Shown here one piece after another: positions 9,601 to 18,239 of a stretch of DNA of 26,863 bases. The notes under the pieces were generated by a model. The model was not told where the DNA came from. It saw only the letters and a list, made by a program, of their open reading frames with translations, and did not search any database. The position numbers and the translations under genes are program-made. How positions within the stretch are numbered: position 1 is the first letter of the stretch; every line of letters begins with the position of its first letter. Origin of the DNA: Pleurotus djamor (taxonomy: Eukaryota > Basidiomycota > Agaricomycetes > Agaricales > Pleurotaceae); the NCBI GenBank assembly GCA_029747585.1, contig JAPEVF010000627.1:1-26863 (forward strand), read 5' to 3'.

Positions 9601-11036
9601 TTTCTAAGCATCTGCTTAATACCTTCATGGTTCTGATGGCCAAAACGTCTATGCCAAAGTTCAATGTTCATAGGCAGAGTAGAAGCAGCATTAACCATTT
9701 CTCTACTATTATTGACTACAGTGTGACCATCCAAGTAAGTACTACTGGAATTATTAACTGTAGCTGTAAAGTAAAGCTGATTATTCCTTTTAAAATGCAT
9801 GCAATCTTTATCTATGTCAACATTGAAGCCCTTATGCTTTGTCAAATACAGAACTGAGAGGAGATTGTTTTGCAGATCTGGGACATGTAGTACTCTAGTA
9901 ATCTCTACATCTCTACTTTTAACACCATTGATCAAAGGAGTGAACACAACACTACCAACACCTGCACTATATACAATGGTGTCATCAGCAAGACGGATTG
10001 CTATTTTCATGGGGGTGTAATTGCGAATCCATTCTCGTCGAGGGGTCATATGAGAAGTGGCCCCTGTGTCTGCATTCCAATGATCATGGTTAGAAGATGT
10101 AGCAAATGCATTATCCAACAAAGTACTAACTTGTCCCGCAAATTCAGTTACGAAGTCTGCTTGCTCCTCTGCTGCCTGTTTGGCATGGTTCCCACTTGGC
10201 CCACTGTTATTCCCACTGAAGGGGGTGTTCCCTCCTTCAAACGCGCGATTTTCGGGGCATTCATTTGCCCAGTGACCGAATTTCTTGCAACTGGCACATT
10301 GATTTCGCTGGAGACTTGTACCATTGCCATAGGGCCGCCCTCGTCCTCGAAATCCACCTCTGCCTCTATTCCTTCCTCTGGAGCCTCCTGCAGCCACCCT
10401 ATTGGCTGCCTCAGTTCGCTGCCTGTTGAGTTCTTCACTCCTGAAGGCCTGCAGGATCGTGTCCTTGTCCAACTCCTCGACAAGCAACAAGGCTGATGAT
10501 AAATGTTTGTATTCATCTGTCAAGGCCCTGATCAATGCCATGCATTGAAGTTCTCCATCCAGCTTTTCAACTGAGAAGTCCTTAGGGCGAAGATTTTGAA
10601 TATTTGCCATTGCCTGTTCTATCCTGGTACCCAGAACCATGAGACTTTCACCCTCTTCTTTCCTGATGTTGAAGAGGTCATCATAGGCATTGAACCGCGC
10701 TCCAGCCTTCTTTGACAGATGGACCTTTTCCAGTGCCGCCCAAACGGCAACCGGATCAGAACTCTGAACCTCTCGGATATGAACTCTTTGGTCCGGCTCC
10801 ATTGCCAGGAACATATCACCATAAGCTTTCTCAGCTCTGAGTTCCCACTTCTCCAATTTATCCTTGTCACTCTCCGCAGACTTTGCCTCTTGCCCACTAA
10901 CCAATCTCCACAACCCCTTGCTCATCAAGAAGGCTTTCATCTCGCCCTCCCATTCGCGATAATTGGAATTGTTGAGCTTGGTGATTTTGATGGCGGAGTC
11001 CGACATTGTGATCGAGGATAAAGATAGAGTTCCCAA
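6672..11036 (-). CDS. Ty1/copia gag-pol polyprotein, intact, 1454 aa
   Basis: A single frame encodes the whole retrotransposon polyprotein without a programmed shift, as is usual for copia elements. In order: an N-terminal Gag domain (about 12-210) and an Arg/Gly-rich stretch (219-236); a CCHC zinc knuckle C247-C260; an aspartic protease with DTGA at 323-326; a pre-integrase zinc domain with H462, H467, C497 and C500; the integrase core with D527, D589 and E625; a Pro/acidic linker; a reverse transcriptase with D1044 and the VDD motif D1133-D1134; and RNase H with D1307, E1348/E1350 and D1384. All catalytic residues seen in the family are present. A second Met at codon 11 (MSDSAIKIT) resembles the usual start of copia Gag, so true initiation may be at 11006. 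One N at 8657 gives one unknown residue in the linker. Confidence 0.95.
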   Translation of the reverse strand: MGTLSLSSITMSDSAIKITKLNNSNYREWEGEMKAFLMSKGLWRLVSGQEAKSAESDKDKLEKWELRAEKAYGDMFLAMEPDQRVHIREVQSSDPVAVWAALEKVHLSKKAGARFNAYDDLFNIRKEEGESLMVLGTRIEQAMANIQNLRPKDFSVEKLDGELQCMALIRALTDEYKHLSSALLLVEELDKDTILQAFRSEELNRQRTEAANRVAAGGSRGRNRGRGGFRGRGRPYGNGTSLQRNQCASCKKFGHWANECPENRAFEGGNTPFSGNNSGPSGNHAKQAAEEQADFVTEFAGQVSTLLDNAFATSSNHDHWNADTGATSHMTPRREWIRNYTPMKIAIRLADDTIVYSAGVGSVVFTPLINGVKSRDVEITRVLHVPDLQNNLLSVLYLTKHKGFNVDIDKDCMHFKRNNQLYFTATVNNSSSTYLDGHTVVNNSREMVNAASTLPMNIELWHRRFGHQNHEGIKQMLRKEMVTGMTLDSSAKPDPVCEPCIVGKQSANPFPISKTHTTELLEIVHSDVHYVKSVSHTGFKYWVMFIDDWSRFRVVMPMKQKSEALSCFRRYKTWAETQTGKRIKTFRSDQGGEYLTKEFDKYLEDNGINRQYSNRNRPQQNGVAERTNRTLDEHLHAMLNEAGLSMAFWIECLSALVHTLNRCMTSAVKDATPYEVWHRKKPDVGHLRVWGCVAYVHIQKDKRNQQGAHAQKCIFIGYPSETKGWKFWDPITKKAILCERADFDERYNYWGKPLRGQPPSVITPNSEPRKVPPAPVVPKEDTQVLLEPGDNNSXDSDSDGNAADQIQPAEEAHRDSPSPPPPIQRRRGVHHRVETPPVENNDANDLDQPLATRRCRREHKPPGEWWKLPKKPEVESSSPEPSRESTPAWEMREPEPMIKEETDEEYDDEDSVQEDALEVSEITLQPGERILEPQTFAEAMRSKYKDRWHEAAVEEITAHLSNGTWRLVPLPDGKQAIGCRWVFVVKYKADGSIERFKGRVVAKGYSQRPGYDYFDTWASPSHISTIKVVMALAAIDGMHLRSADISHAFINSPIDCEIYMEQPPGFVEKGPNGEKLVCALDKSIYGLKQSPRLWGVVLRKVLESMGFKKIYSDPSLAIYDKEGIRVIVPVWVDDLTAASKSREMLDKFVEDLSKHFKLRDLGETSFLLGMEVKRDWSTNRIYLSQTQYIINKLAEFKMSDCSPVGTPLPPGLKLTKEDCPKTFQEKQEMEGYPYMSVVGSLLYLARLTRPDIAFATSALARFNSNPGMAHWKAAKHLLRYLSGTKNMQLVLGPDPRMGNRLFEVYCDADYGGNKDNGKSTTGWLVKMGIGAVTWSSKAQDTIAISTTEAEYIAAVSAGKEILWLRNLLYELGYMQKAPSILHIDNQSAIRVAKNPEHYGRMKHLDLGHHWLRDQVERQLIEPVHLRTDDMPADLLTKILPKPQVTKLRTLMGVM

Positions 11037-11300
11037 AATATCCGATAAGTTTCCTAGGTAGTCAACCTAGTCCCAGCCAAGAGACAAAGACACACTAATA
11101 ATATCCGATAGCGTGATTATAACACTCGTATCAATCAATCAATAGCAAATCAAGGTTTGATCACTAATAATAGCTGATCAATCAATAATAAGCTTTTGAT
11201 TTGTGATGTGGCAACTGATCGATCAATAATTCCGAAGTTTTCGTTTCACTTAGGGCAGGTCAATGGTTTCAAATAATCAGCTGAGGTCTAAGGTTTAGAA
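11037..11300 (-). other. Leader of element 2
   Basis: Counterpart of 5611-5875: A/T-rich, with repeated ATCAATCAAT motifs, lying between the primer-binding site and gag. No coding potential is seen. Confidence 0.5.
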
Positions 11301-11316
11301 GCCGGGGCCCATAACC
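11301..11316 (-). other. Primer-binding site, half-tRNA-iMet type (element 2)
   Basis: The same 16-base block as in element 1 (GCCGGGGCCCATAACC on the plus strand) directly abuts the LTR start at 11317. Conservation in both copies at the exact LTR boundary supports its function. Confidence 0.8.
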
Positions 11317-11633
11317 TGTTGAAACCTGCTTAATAACTGATTGATCCAAAGACCAAAGAACGCGAAAGTGTCACTAATAGCGTGTGATAATAATATTGAT
11401 TGATTGATGTAACTAACAATAGTGTCCCAGAGTGTGCCGTTGTCCCTTTTCTGGTATAGGTGGAAACCCCCCCTTTTAGGTTCCCACGGGTACCTTTTCG
11501 ACAAGAACCGCTCGAGTGCATGTCCACTAAATCGCGTCCGAAATTCCACAGCTCCGGACCACAACAGGCAGATGCAGAACATTGTCCTGATCTCCGGGGC
11601 TATAAGGATTNCNGCGAGCTTTGCNACTNNGTT
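11317..11633 (-). repeat. LTR 3, truncated 5' LTR of element 2
   Basis: Starts TGTTGAAACC like the other LTRs and follows them closely for about 310 bp. Homology is lost in a stretch with five ambiguous bases (11611, 11613, 11625, 11629, 11630). About 380 bp of LTR are missing, including the TATA-like run. A MITE copy begins at 11637. Whether the break is a real deletion or an assembly join cannot be decided from the sequence. Confidence 0.85.
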
Positions 11634-11636
11634 ATG

Positions 11637-11758
11637 TGTAAGGGGACTTACATATGCACCAGCCATGCACTATAGCCCCTACACCAAAAGGGTGCAATGT
11701 CAAGCTTGTCTTGACATGCTGGCTGGGGGTATATAAGCAGCTGCAGTGTCCCCTAACA
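11637..11758 (+). mobile_element. MITE family A, copy 1
   Basis: A 122-bp element beginning TGTAAGGGGAC and ending GTCCCCTAACA, so the ends form an imperfect inverted repeat (10 of 11). It contains a hairpin TGTCAAG/CTTGACA, a longer pair ACCAGCCATGCA against ATGCTGGCTGG, and a TATATAAG motif near the right end. Four further copies lie in this window. It abuts the broken LTR 3; no clear target duplication. Confidence 0.8.
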
Positions 11759-12034
11759 CCATCCCCCTCTCAAGGATCCACATGACCTCATGTGGGCAAC
11801 TGGTCACAATACCTACCCCCAAGGGTTACCCAAGTTTCCCACACCCAGGCTTAACCTTGATGGATATACCGGTTCAGGGAGGCTCCTGTATCCCCTCAGG
11901 GACTAGGGATCTTTTCCCCACGGGCAAGAAGTCATGTGCTTGTCACATGTCAACATCCAGTATTCCAAGATGACTTCACAGAGTTCTTGCCTACAACAGG
12001 AATTGAACCGGCATCCACTGGAAGCTTGACATTA
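11759..12034. other. Spacer between MITE copies 1 and 2
   Basis: No coding region is recognised. On the minus strand at about 12000-12010 there is a GGTTCAATTCC match to a pol III B box, but no matching A box or acceptor stem was found. Confidence 0.3.
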
Positions 12035-12157
12035 TGTAAGGGGACTTACATAATGCACCAGCCATGCACTATAACCCCTACACCAAAAGGGTGCAATGTC
12101 AAGCTTGTCTTGACATGCTGGCTGGGGGTATATAAGCAGCTGCAGTGTCCCCTAACA
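12035..12157 (+). mobile_element. MITE family A, copy 2
   Basis: 123 bp, nearly identical to copy 1, with the same TGTAAGGGGAC start, the TATATAAG motif and the CCCCTAACA end. The flanks (ATTA on the left, ATTT on the right) share only ATT, so a target duplication is not certain. Confidence 0.8.
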
Positions 12158-14132
12158 ATTTCGAGATAGATGATGTGATGGGAGTTGTGGATATTTCTCA
12201 AACCACCTGGTATCTTGGTAAGGAGCTGCACAGTTGCAATTCCGAAAGGGGTGAGTGAGTTTGATGTGGTCTGATTTGTCTGTCTGCTTGCTTGCTTGCT
12301 TCCTTTCTTTCTTGCTCCTTTGTTTGATTGAAACTATACTGAATTAGAATATCTGCTGGGTTGGTGTGGCTAGGAAAGTAGACGGATGTACACCAGAAGA
12401 GTGCACTGGTGAGTTGGCAAGTTTGTTTAGGTTTGGGATACTCTATACTACTCCATGCCAGATGTTTGAACAGAAATATTGCCATGTGTGGTGAGGCTAG
12501 CCTTTGGCCCTTGGGGTGGAGCAAGCTGAGAGATGCGGATTGTCAAGGTTGGAGGCAAAGGTCTCACATTGCCAACCAGCAAGAGGTCTCACTGGAGATA
12601 GATTGTTGTTCATACCCTTCAACTTGGGGTATATGTTGGTATGGTGTGGATATCATTGGAAAGTGTTGTATGGGTTTCTCAAGATCCTTATTTGCGACAA
12701 GGGTATACTGACTTGTTGGGATTCTGAAGTGCTCCTTACTCTAGCGATTCCATTGAGCTGACAAGCTGTAAGGGGACCATCTATTTCTCCCCTACTCAAC
12801 CCCTTTCCCCTGTCTCCCAGCAGACTCCAGCCCCAGTCTGCGGGCACTTCCCCATTTGGATGACCGCCGATTCTTCTGCCATGGCAGTAGTCTCGCCTCC
12901 CTTTCCTTTTTGGGATTCCCCCTTTCCCTTTTCCCCTTTTCCCCTGTTCTTTCGTACTTTATCACATTCCCTCTGCTCATTTACTTCCGTTTCATATTTG
13001 ATTCCGCTCTTGTGACTATATTGTGGCTTGGTACTGTACAGTCCTCGTCTCACGCTCGTAGATACGTATTCGTGCACCGACCGAGACGGATCCTTAGAGT
13101 ATTCTCTTCGGATTCCCTCTCGCTAGTCGTGCGTGCGACTCGTTAGGTTGCCCTTACACAAGCCATGTCTTATGACAGATCTTCTGCAAACAAAATCAAA
13201 CACTGTGGTAGTGAAGGCACATTCTGAATAGTTTGGTGGCATGCTGGTGGATGCAAAGTGAAGTGGGTTAGGAAGAGAGATGGCAAAGAATGTGTGTGTG
13301 TGTGTGTTGCTGTGCATTGTGCTGAATGCAGATTGCTTGAGTAATTTTTGCAAACAAATGTTGTGGATAAATGAGTATGAGATTGATTTGAGGAGAGGAG
13401 GGAGGAAGGGGGGATTTAGGAGGGGGAAAGACACACNTTGGGGGGGAATTCAAGCTGTCTCACAGCCTCCTGCGGAAATGTTGCTGGAGAGGCCAACAAA
13501 TATGTGGGCAGTGGGAATATTACTACCCCCTCATACCATTGCCCTCATAGTCATTGTCCTCTCCAATGACATTTGGGTAGGAGCTGGCTGTCACACCTTG
13601 AGGTTTGCCAAGGCTGGGCTTATTGAGTTAAAATTCTTAGGCACTTCAATCATAGGTATGTTCCAAATTGGGACTCATCCCCAATTTGGCCTTACTCCCT
13701 CCCACAATGGTTTGCAGAAATTTTCTTGCTGGTTTCTTTTGCCTACACATTGGCAATCACAAATGAATGGTCAGTCTGCCAGTACCCACATTGCATGGTG
13801 TAAACCAGTTCCTGATTCTCATCAATGCAGCTAACTTCACAACTTGTTGACAGNAAAAAAATGAATTTCTGCAAGTGTACCTGTTGTAAGTTGCAAATTT
13901 TGCATCCAACAAAGCTTACGTATGTGTGTGTTATACTGCTGTGGCCATTTCATAGTATTTTTGCTGCATAGTGAAATGAGTTGTCACAAATGTGAAGATG
14001 CCAAAGCCTCTGCCAAAATTTCAGGTGTTCATGTCAGGTTGACTAAGTCGTCATGTCATAATCATGCCATGAATCAGGTTCATGACATGGTCCCAATGAT
14101 CAGTGTCAATGTAACTTGTCAAACCATTGTGG
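12158..14132. other. Repeat-rich DNA without a firm gene
   Basis: Nothing here could be assigned to a known gene. Visible items: an open stretch directly after the MITE that ends in a GTGAGT donor at 12251 and could be an exon (contains residues VVDISQTTWYLGKELHSC); GCTT repeats at about 12286-12301; a strongly pyrimidine-rich tract at about 12780-12960 like a fungal promoter; a TG microsatellite at about 13291-13307; ambiguous bases at 13437 and 13854. An open plus-strand frame continues from the TG repeat to 13834, but its protein has no recognisable motif. Confidence 0.3.
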
Positions 14133-14254
14133 TGTTAGGGGACACTGCAGCTGCTTATATACCCCCAGCCAGCATGTCAAGACAAGCTTGACATTGCACC
14201 CTTTTGGTGTAGGGGTTATATTGCATGGCTGGTGCATATGTAAGTCCCCTTACA
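14133..14254 (-). mobile_element. MITE family A, copy 3 with 5-bp target duplication
   Basis: 122 bp in inverted orientation relative to the other copies: it reads TGTTAGGGGAC at the left and GTCCCCTTACA at the right. It is flanked on both sides by TGTGG (14128-14132 and 14255-14259), a 5-bp target-site duplication. This is the best evidence that the unit transposes as a defined element. Confidence 0.85.
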
Positions 14255-15677
14255 TGTGGCAAGCACATCAGTTGGTATGCTTCTGTGTCTTTCTCTCACT
14301 GAAGTCAATTAATACTAATAATGCACATTGGTGGTTGCCATTGCATGCAGTAACCTCAGATGCCAAGCCCTGACTAACTTTGATCCACTCCAGGTAATGC
14401 CAATTGCAGTTGCAGAGACATATTGCTGCCACACAGTTTTGAGAGTAATGGACACATACAAGTGGAGGACAAAAGATTCCAGATTAGCTTGGACTCCACA
14501 TTAGGTAGTTGGTCTTTGCCATTGGACAACAAACTGGTGTGGCCACACTTGTGTCTATGTCTGAATTATCTCTCCTCTTCATCTCTGGGGAGCTGTCCAC
14601 AGCTACTTCCTCTTGACCCCTCCTTGGATACTGTGGCCTGCTGTCATAGTTCCACAAGATGACACAATCATGAGGGGGTGGCTGCATCATATTGTGAATG
14701 GGATAGTGCAACCTGTGCATGCAAATGCCAAAGCCTCTGCCAAAATTCCTGAAATCCACATGAGGTGGATTATATCGTTAATATGACACAGACTTGGACG
14801 AAATCTACCACAGAAAGTAATTAGCAGATGTCTAAGTGGATTTTGCTGGTACCACAGAGACGTCTGCATTCTGTTGGGAGTGCTGTCATGTGGATGTGGC
14901 CATAAAAGAGGGTGTGGTAACCTGCTAGAAGTTCATGCAACAGCTATTTTTGCAAAGGATTTCACCAATGCTGTGTGCTTTTGGAGATCCCAATAAGCTT
15001 CTTTGATAGTAACAGGCAGGCACCTGAGGCAGTCAAGCACCTTCAATAGAAAGGGGAGATGGAAGACAGCCTGCACACTAATGAACATGGAGGCAATTCC
15101 TTAGCAGCCACACTCAATTCCAATTATTCGTTGGGAGTGGAAGGTAAGCACCTCTTGATCCATCACAAATATGGCCAGATACAGCTGACAATCCAGTGGA
15201 TGAGCGATGGCAGATTGATGGAGTCCATCAATACAAGAAATGGATATAAACAAGTGTCATTTGATCATCCTTGCCATCTAGGTAGATGTTTTCTCTGGGT
15301 TACCTTACAAAGGGTTCTTCAGCTTGCGCGTCCGCTTGAGGAACTGCAGCATTTCTTTGGTTTCACGGATTAACATTGCTGAGACATGTCATTCATTATT
15401 GAGTTGATTACTGGCCTTGGAAATAGCATCAGCAGCAGCTTCAGGTACTTTCACTGTTATGGGGGTGCTCATATGTCCAGCACTATTTTTCATGCATGCA
15501 TAGTTCATGCAAGTTGAGCAATTGTAAAGGATCCTGCAGCACCGTTTTGATGCCCATTGTTGCCATTGGCGAGAGACCGGGTTGACCAATGGGGACAGTG
15601 CAGGCACCCCGCTTACATAATTGATCTGCGGATCAATCACCATATCTGAAAACGTCTCATCACCCGAACCACTCACT
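14255..15677. other. Intergenic DNA upstream of CAB2, no firm gene
   Basis: A short exact repeat ATGCCAAAGCCTCTGCCAAA occurs here at 14725 and also at 13998, suggesting fragments of one repeat. A minus-strand open frame at 15676-15389 (95 codons, with the Cys-rich run CCRILYNCSTCMNYAC) would start divergently from CAB2. It is followed on the minus strand by a short basic frame at about 15370-15300 (ETKEMLQFLKRTRKLKNPL). Neither is recognised, and no splice pattern joins them convincingly. The CAB2 promoter should lie in the last few hundred bases. Confidence 0.3.
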
Positions 15678-17138
15678 ATGTCACCTCAAACTCCCGCAAC
15701 GTATTCTACCAGCAGTAATAGTGATTCTTCTATATCATCCAATGATAGCAGCAAAGGCTTTGAGGATGCTCCCCAGTCAGAACCTTTCTCCGCAGAATCT
15801 TATTTTGCAACACAACCACCACCATGTTCCTTGGAACATGACATTGCAGGTGTTCGTGACTTCATATCTAGACAAGCCAACCTAAAGAGGAAGGTTGTGC
15901 TCGTGACCGTTAGTCCTTCCATTCAATAAAGTCATTTCTTCTCAATCACAAGGTCTCATACAAACAGAGCGGTGGAACAACAGTTCCTCTAGAAATCAAT
16001 GTGTAACTATTCTGCAGAATCACCCTTCCTGTTGCAAACTCTGATAGTTTACCTGCTTCAGTGTTCGTTTCCTGGACAATTTTAGTGCAGGTGAGATGAG
16101 ATGAACAATCCTTCAAATGCTTCAATCTTGGTTTAATAATCTTTTTGTGTTAGGCACTCGAGGTGCAACATCTGCTGAATACTTTCTAAAAGCTGGCTAT
16201 GCCGTCATATTCATGCACCGGCAATTTAGCCTGCAGCCCTTCAGCAGGCATTATTCTCACTCTACCAACCCATTCCTTGACTTCCTGGAGATAGAGTCCA
16301 ATGCCACATTGCCTGGAGCAGTCCCATCACCCCTCATATATGTTGCAAAGGAAAAGAACGAAGACTTGCTTTCAGTGCTCACAGCATATAAAAAGGTCCA
16401 TGCATCAGGCCTATTACACACATTGACATTTGTCACTGTCAATGATTACTTATGGCTATTGCGTGCCATCAGCCAAGAACTATCGCTACTACGGCACAAG
16501 GCATTGTACTATCTTGCTGCTGCAGTCAGTGATTTTTTCTTGCCCCAACAAAAGATGGTATGTGGTGTGGTGTTCAGTCACTCTGATATCAGTTAATACT
16601 CACTGAGTTGATATAGTCAGAGCACAAGATTCAGTCAGGCAAGGGAAGTCTACACATTGAAATGGACCAAGTCCCCAAGATCTTGAAATCAATGGTGAAT
16701 GAATGGACAAAGGAAGGGTTTATAGTATCATTCAAGGTATCTGAAATATCTTATTCATTCCAACAGCATACCACCAGTCTTATTTTCTATTTTTCTGCCT
16801 TCTCTCAGCTGGAGACAGATCCAACTCTCCTCATCCCCAAAGCCTGTGCTGCACTGAGGCGATATGGACATCAAGTGGTAATTGGAAATGATCTCCACAC
16901 GCGCAAGCACCAAGTTGTTTTTGTCACTCCCAAGTTGTTTTTGTCACAAGGACTACTACCTACATCATCCTCTGCATCCTCTGTTTTGGTTGATGATGGT
17001 GACACTGGTTTCACTGAGACCTGGCTACGCATTGATGGAACACCTGTTTCATCTCACATGCCAAAGGAAATTGAGGAAGATATTGTAGATGAGCTGGTTC
17101 GCAGGCATGAGCTTTGGATCACGGAGAAACATCTCTGA
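15678..17138 (+). CDS. CAB2: Phosphopantothenate-cysteine ligase (PPCS), six exons
   Basis: Catalyses the ATP/CTP-dependent joining of 4'-phosphopantothenate with cysteine, the second step from pantothenate to CoA; a cytosolic enzyme. Exons: 15678-15908, 15968-16002, 16062-16090, 16154-16557, 16617-16736, 16809-17138; introns of 59, 59, 63, 59 and 72 nt, all GT-AG. The spliced frame is 383 codons including the stop, with no frame break. Family landmarks follow in order: SGGTTVPLE (78-86), [20 protein letters not shown] (90-109), AAAVSDFF (220-227), [12 protein letters not shown] (232-243), [20 protein letters not shown] (268-278) and HQVVIGND. Length and order fit eukaryotic PPCS. The Ser-rich N-terminus (about 2-60) is probably disordered. 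An in-frame ATG 57 nt upstream (15621) is an alternative start. The 72-nt fifth intron has no stop in frame, so reading through it would add 24 residues inside a conserved block. A tandem repeat in exon 6 (about 16909-16948) adds a weakly conserved stretch. Confidence 0.93.
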
Positions 17139-17579
17139 CATGCTTGATCATCACCACACAAATACCTTGGACCTTATCTAATGCTGGTCCATTGTTGCTT
17201 AGATTTACTTACTTTATTTGGGCAAAGTGTACATAGGATGACCTCTTAGCCATGTCTCCTCACATTGGGAACAAGACACAAGTAGTTCTCCCAGGGCAGG
17301 AAAGAATCATAGGTGATGGATGCCCTCTGCAAAGCCAAAGCAGGTTGAAGAACCCCCTGCTGAGGCAAAAGATGTGGACCTTCTTCTGGAAGAAGGCTGA
17401 GCCCCCAATCCAGCGGGTGAGTGGATACAGCTGGGTTGCCTTTTCTAGCTAGATCATCAATGGATGCCAATGGATTGCCATTTCCAGCTGGGCATTCAAT
17501 ATTCAACACTCGGGTAAGAAAATAAGGTATACTATTATTCAAAGCACTTCATTGAAGCCACTGATGTTGCTTCAAGGCC
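17139..17579. other. CAB2 3' region and low-complexity remnants
   Basis: Presumed 3' UTR and terminator of CAB2, followed by sequence whose plus frame contains a Lys/Glu-rich stretch (about 17331-17400, residues KPKQVEEPPAEAKDVDLLLEE) broken by stops. It resembles in style the acidic tail of the neighbouring transposase remnant and may belong to the same decayed element. Confidence 0.3.
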
Positions 17580-17862
17580 TGTGAGCAATTCAATGCATGG
17601 CTGGATGGATTGCAATCCATATTGAACTAGATGTCTGTCAGCAATTGTGATTGGACCACCTACCTATATGATGGTCTTTGTGCACTCACAGAGGATCCAT
17701 GCTAAAATTGCCTTGCGTGAGGCACAAGACAAACCAGCAACTGAGGCTGCTGAGGGTTGGCAGGACAATTCTGCAGAGCAAATTCAAGTAGAGAGGTCCT
17801 CCATGGAAGACCAAGATGCAAATCCTGACATGGATGTAGATGATCCAGATGATATGAAATGG
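17580..17862 (+). pseudogene. Decayed transposase-associated protein, C-terminal fragment (copy A)
   Basis: With stops and shifts, the plus strand reads CEQFNAWLDGLQSILN, then MSVSNCDWTT, then an acidic tail VERSSMEDQDANPDMDVDD. The last 230 bp match 22918-23130 (copy B) closely in DNA and protein. The CEQ.NAWL..L.SIL pattern recalls the C-terminal part of proteins accompanying KDZ (Kyakuja-Dileera-Zisupton) transposons of mushrooms; this is from memory of the family and not verified. Internal stops (for example at 17626 and near 17722) show it is not functional. Confidence 0.5.
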
Positions 17863-17889
17863 ATTCCATTGGACATTCTACAGTTTCCC

Positions 17890-18180
17890 ATCATGGACTC
17901 TTCTTCTTCTAGTTGGATATCCAGTGGATTCCAGTGGAGACATCAGCCACCATTCCAGTAAAACACCCATTTCCAGTGGACCATGACATGAAAGTCCCTT
18001 GATGTTTTGGCTCCTCCCTCTTGTACTCTCCATTAGAATTCCACAGGAATCCGCTGGGGTAAAGAGATGATGTTTTTGAAGAGAGGTCCCAACTTCCCGC
18101 CTGGATTCCACCTGGAAATCAGTGGAAATGATTGGATATTTTCCCAGCTGAATCAGGCTGACTTGTGATGCTGTCTCCTT
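17890..18180. repeat. Short-motif array (CCAGTGG type), copy at 18 kb
   Basis: Directly follows transposase fragment A. It contains at least three CCAGTGG motifs (17912-17990), CCAGCTG and a block GATTGGATATTTTCCCAGCTGAATC that parallels 23450-23490. The spacing of motifs behind a transposase remnant suggests subterminal repeats of a DNA transposon. The function is inferred. Confidence 0.5.
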
Positions 18181-18239
18181 ACATCTCCTAGTCTACCGAC
18201 CTCCCGCCCGAACCTTAGTCTACCTACAAAGAAAGCAGT

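Larger units (their letters stand above)
5892..11633 (-). mobile_element. Ty1/copia LTR retrotransposon, element 2 (intact ORF, truncated 5' LTR)
   Basis: Minus-strand element: 3' LTR 5892-6583, internal region 6584-11316 (4733 bp), 5' LTR starting at 11317 and breaking off at about 11624-11633. The polyprotein frame is complete, so it could supply proteins, but the 5' LTR has lost its upstream part (U3 on the minus strand), which normally holds the promoter. Transcription would then need another promoter. Recombination with the shared LTR could restore a full element. Confidence 0.9.

Noticed and set aside
11990..12034. Possible tRNA or SINE from a GGTTCAATTCC match on the minus strand
   Set aside because: The T-arm stem does not pair well, and no acceptor stem or A box is present at the right distance.
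13280..13834. 184-codon plus-strand frame as a gene
   Set aside because: Begins in a TG microsatellite, contains an N codon, and has neither a motif nor splice signals supporting it.
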